Shown here: in pieces, positions 63,806 through 64,000 of the stretch
Position numbering within the stretch: position 1 is the stretch's first letter
How the letters are laid out: each line of letters begins with the position of its first letter
Translations under genes and position numbers: made by a program
The notes under the pieces: generated by a model
Databases searched by the model: none
The model's input: only the letters and a program-made list of their open reading frames with translations
What the model was told of the DNA's origin: nothing
Source of the DNA: Rhopalosiphum padi
Taxonomy: Eukaryota > Arthropoda > Insecta > Hemiptera > Aphididae
Length of the DNA stretch: 64,000 nucleotides
NCBI RefSeq assembly: GCF_020882245.1
Contig: NC_083597.1
Span: 39,348,652-39,412,651, forward strand
Reading direction: 5' to 3'

Positions 63806-63991
63806 CCTCCTTCGTCGCCTGAAAAATACGATTTCCAATATAATTCGGGATAGTCTTTCCACGCGTTCAGGAATTCAGCACAACTATCTTCTGAATCATC
63901 AGCTTCATCGGAAGAAATATTTGTTTTCACGAGTCCAAATTCTTGTGACATGGCTTGTACTTCATTTTTTTCATTACATTTCATATTCTCC
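63806..63991 (-). CDS. Internal exon, copy A, of an unrecognised gene leaving the window
   Basis: Bounded by an acceptor (TTTGTTTAG) at 63992 and a donor (GG|GTATGT) at 63805 on the minus strand; 186 bases, entering with one base of a split codon and leaving with two. Encodes an acidic peptide with EVQAMSQEF, KTNISSDEADDSEDSCAEFLNAW and ELYWKSYFSGDEG. The gene's 5' part lies beyond the right edge. Not a family I recognise; composition suggests a soluble intracellular protein, without proof. Confidence 0.6.
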
Positions 63992-64000
63992 CTAAACAAA

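Overview
The window is AT-rich (visibly well above 70% A+T), intron-bearing eukaryotic nuclear DNA. It has long gene-poor stretches, many short transposon relics and a few genes with small exons. The style of the repeats, the CYP6-type P450 and the MULE-type transposase relic fit a hemipteran insect, most likely an aphid. That assignment is inference from recognition, not from a search.

Layout. 1-15.9 kb: no convincing gene; dispersed aphid-style repeats, one hAT-like MITE with a perfect 8-bp target duplication (7064-7292) and a reverse-transcriptase relic (10.4-10.76 kb). 16-18.1 kb: two hairpin elements and a hAT-like MITE. 21.6-22.3 kb: a decayed coding locus with frame breaks. 24.5 kb: another hAT-like element. 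27.2-30.4 kb, minus strand: a complete four-exon cytochrome P450 (519 aa, CYP6-like) with a large foldback element in its 1.3-kb intron. 31.4 kb: a weak reverse-transcriptase-like relic. 37.7-46.5 kb, plus strand: a five-coding-exon secreted protein (338 aa), best explained as a divergent takeout/JHBP-like protein. Its introns hold a 290-bp hAT MITE and a LINE relic. 48.7-51.6 kb: a degraded MULE-type DNA transposon with several TTGCCTCC-core motifs in both orientations. 51.7-52.6 kb: a GC-rich block, perhaps an LTR. 53.3-54.45 kb: a foldback MITE split by a 436-bp GC-rich insertion. 56-61 kb: further repeats and a GC-rich block. 62.7-64 kb, minus strand: two diverged tandem copies of one exon, of a gene running off the right edge.

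The two best gene models are the P450 (detoxification or endogenous lipid oxidation at the ER) and the takeout-like protein (extracellular small-lipid carriage). They are neighbours on opposite strands about 7 kb apart. Nothing in the sequence shows that they act together. No rRNA, tRNA, CRISPR array or bacterial-type operon was seen.

All exon joints were deduced by eye from splice signals and reading phase. Transcript data would be the decisive test.
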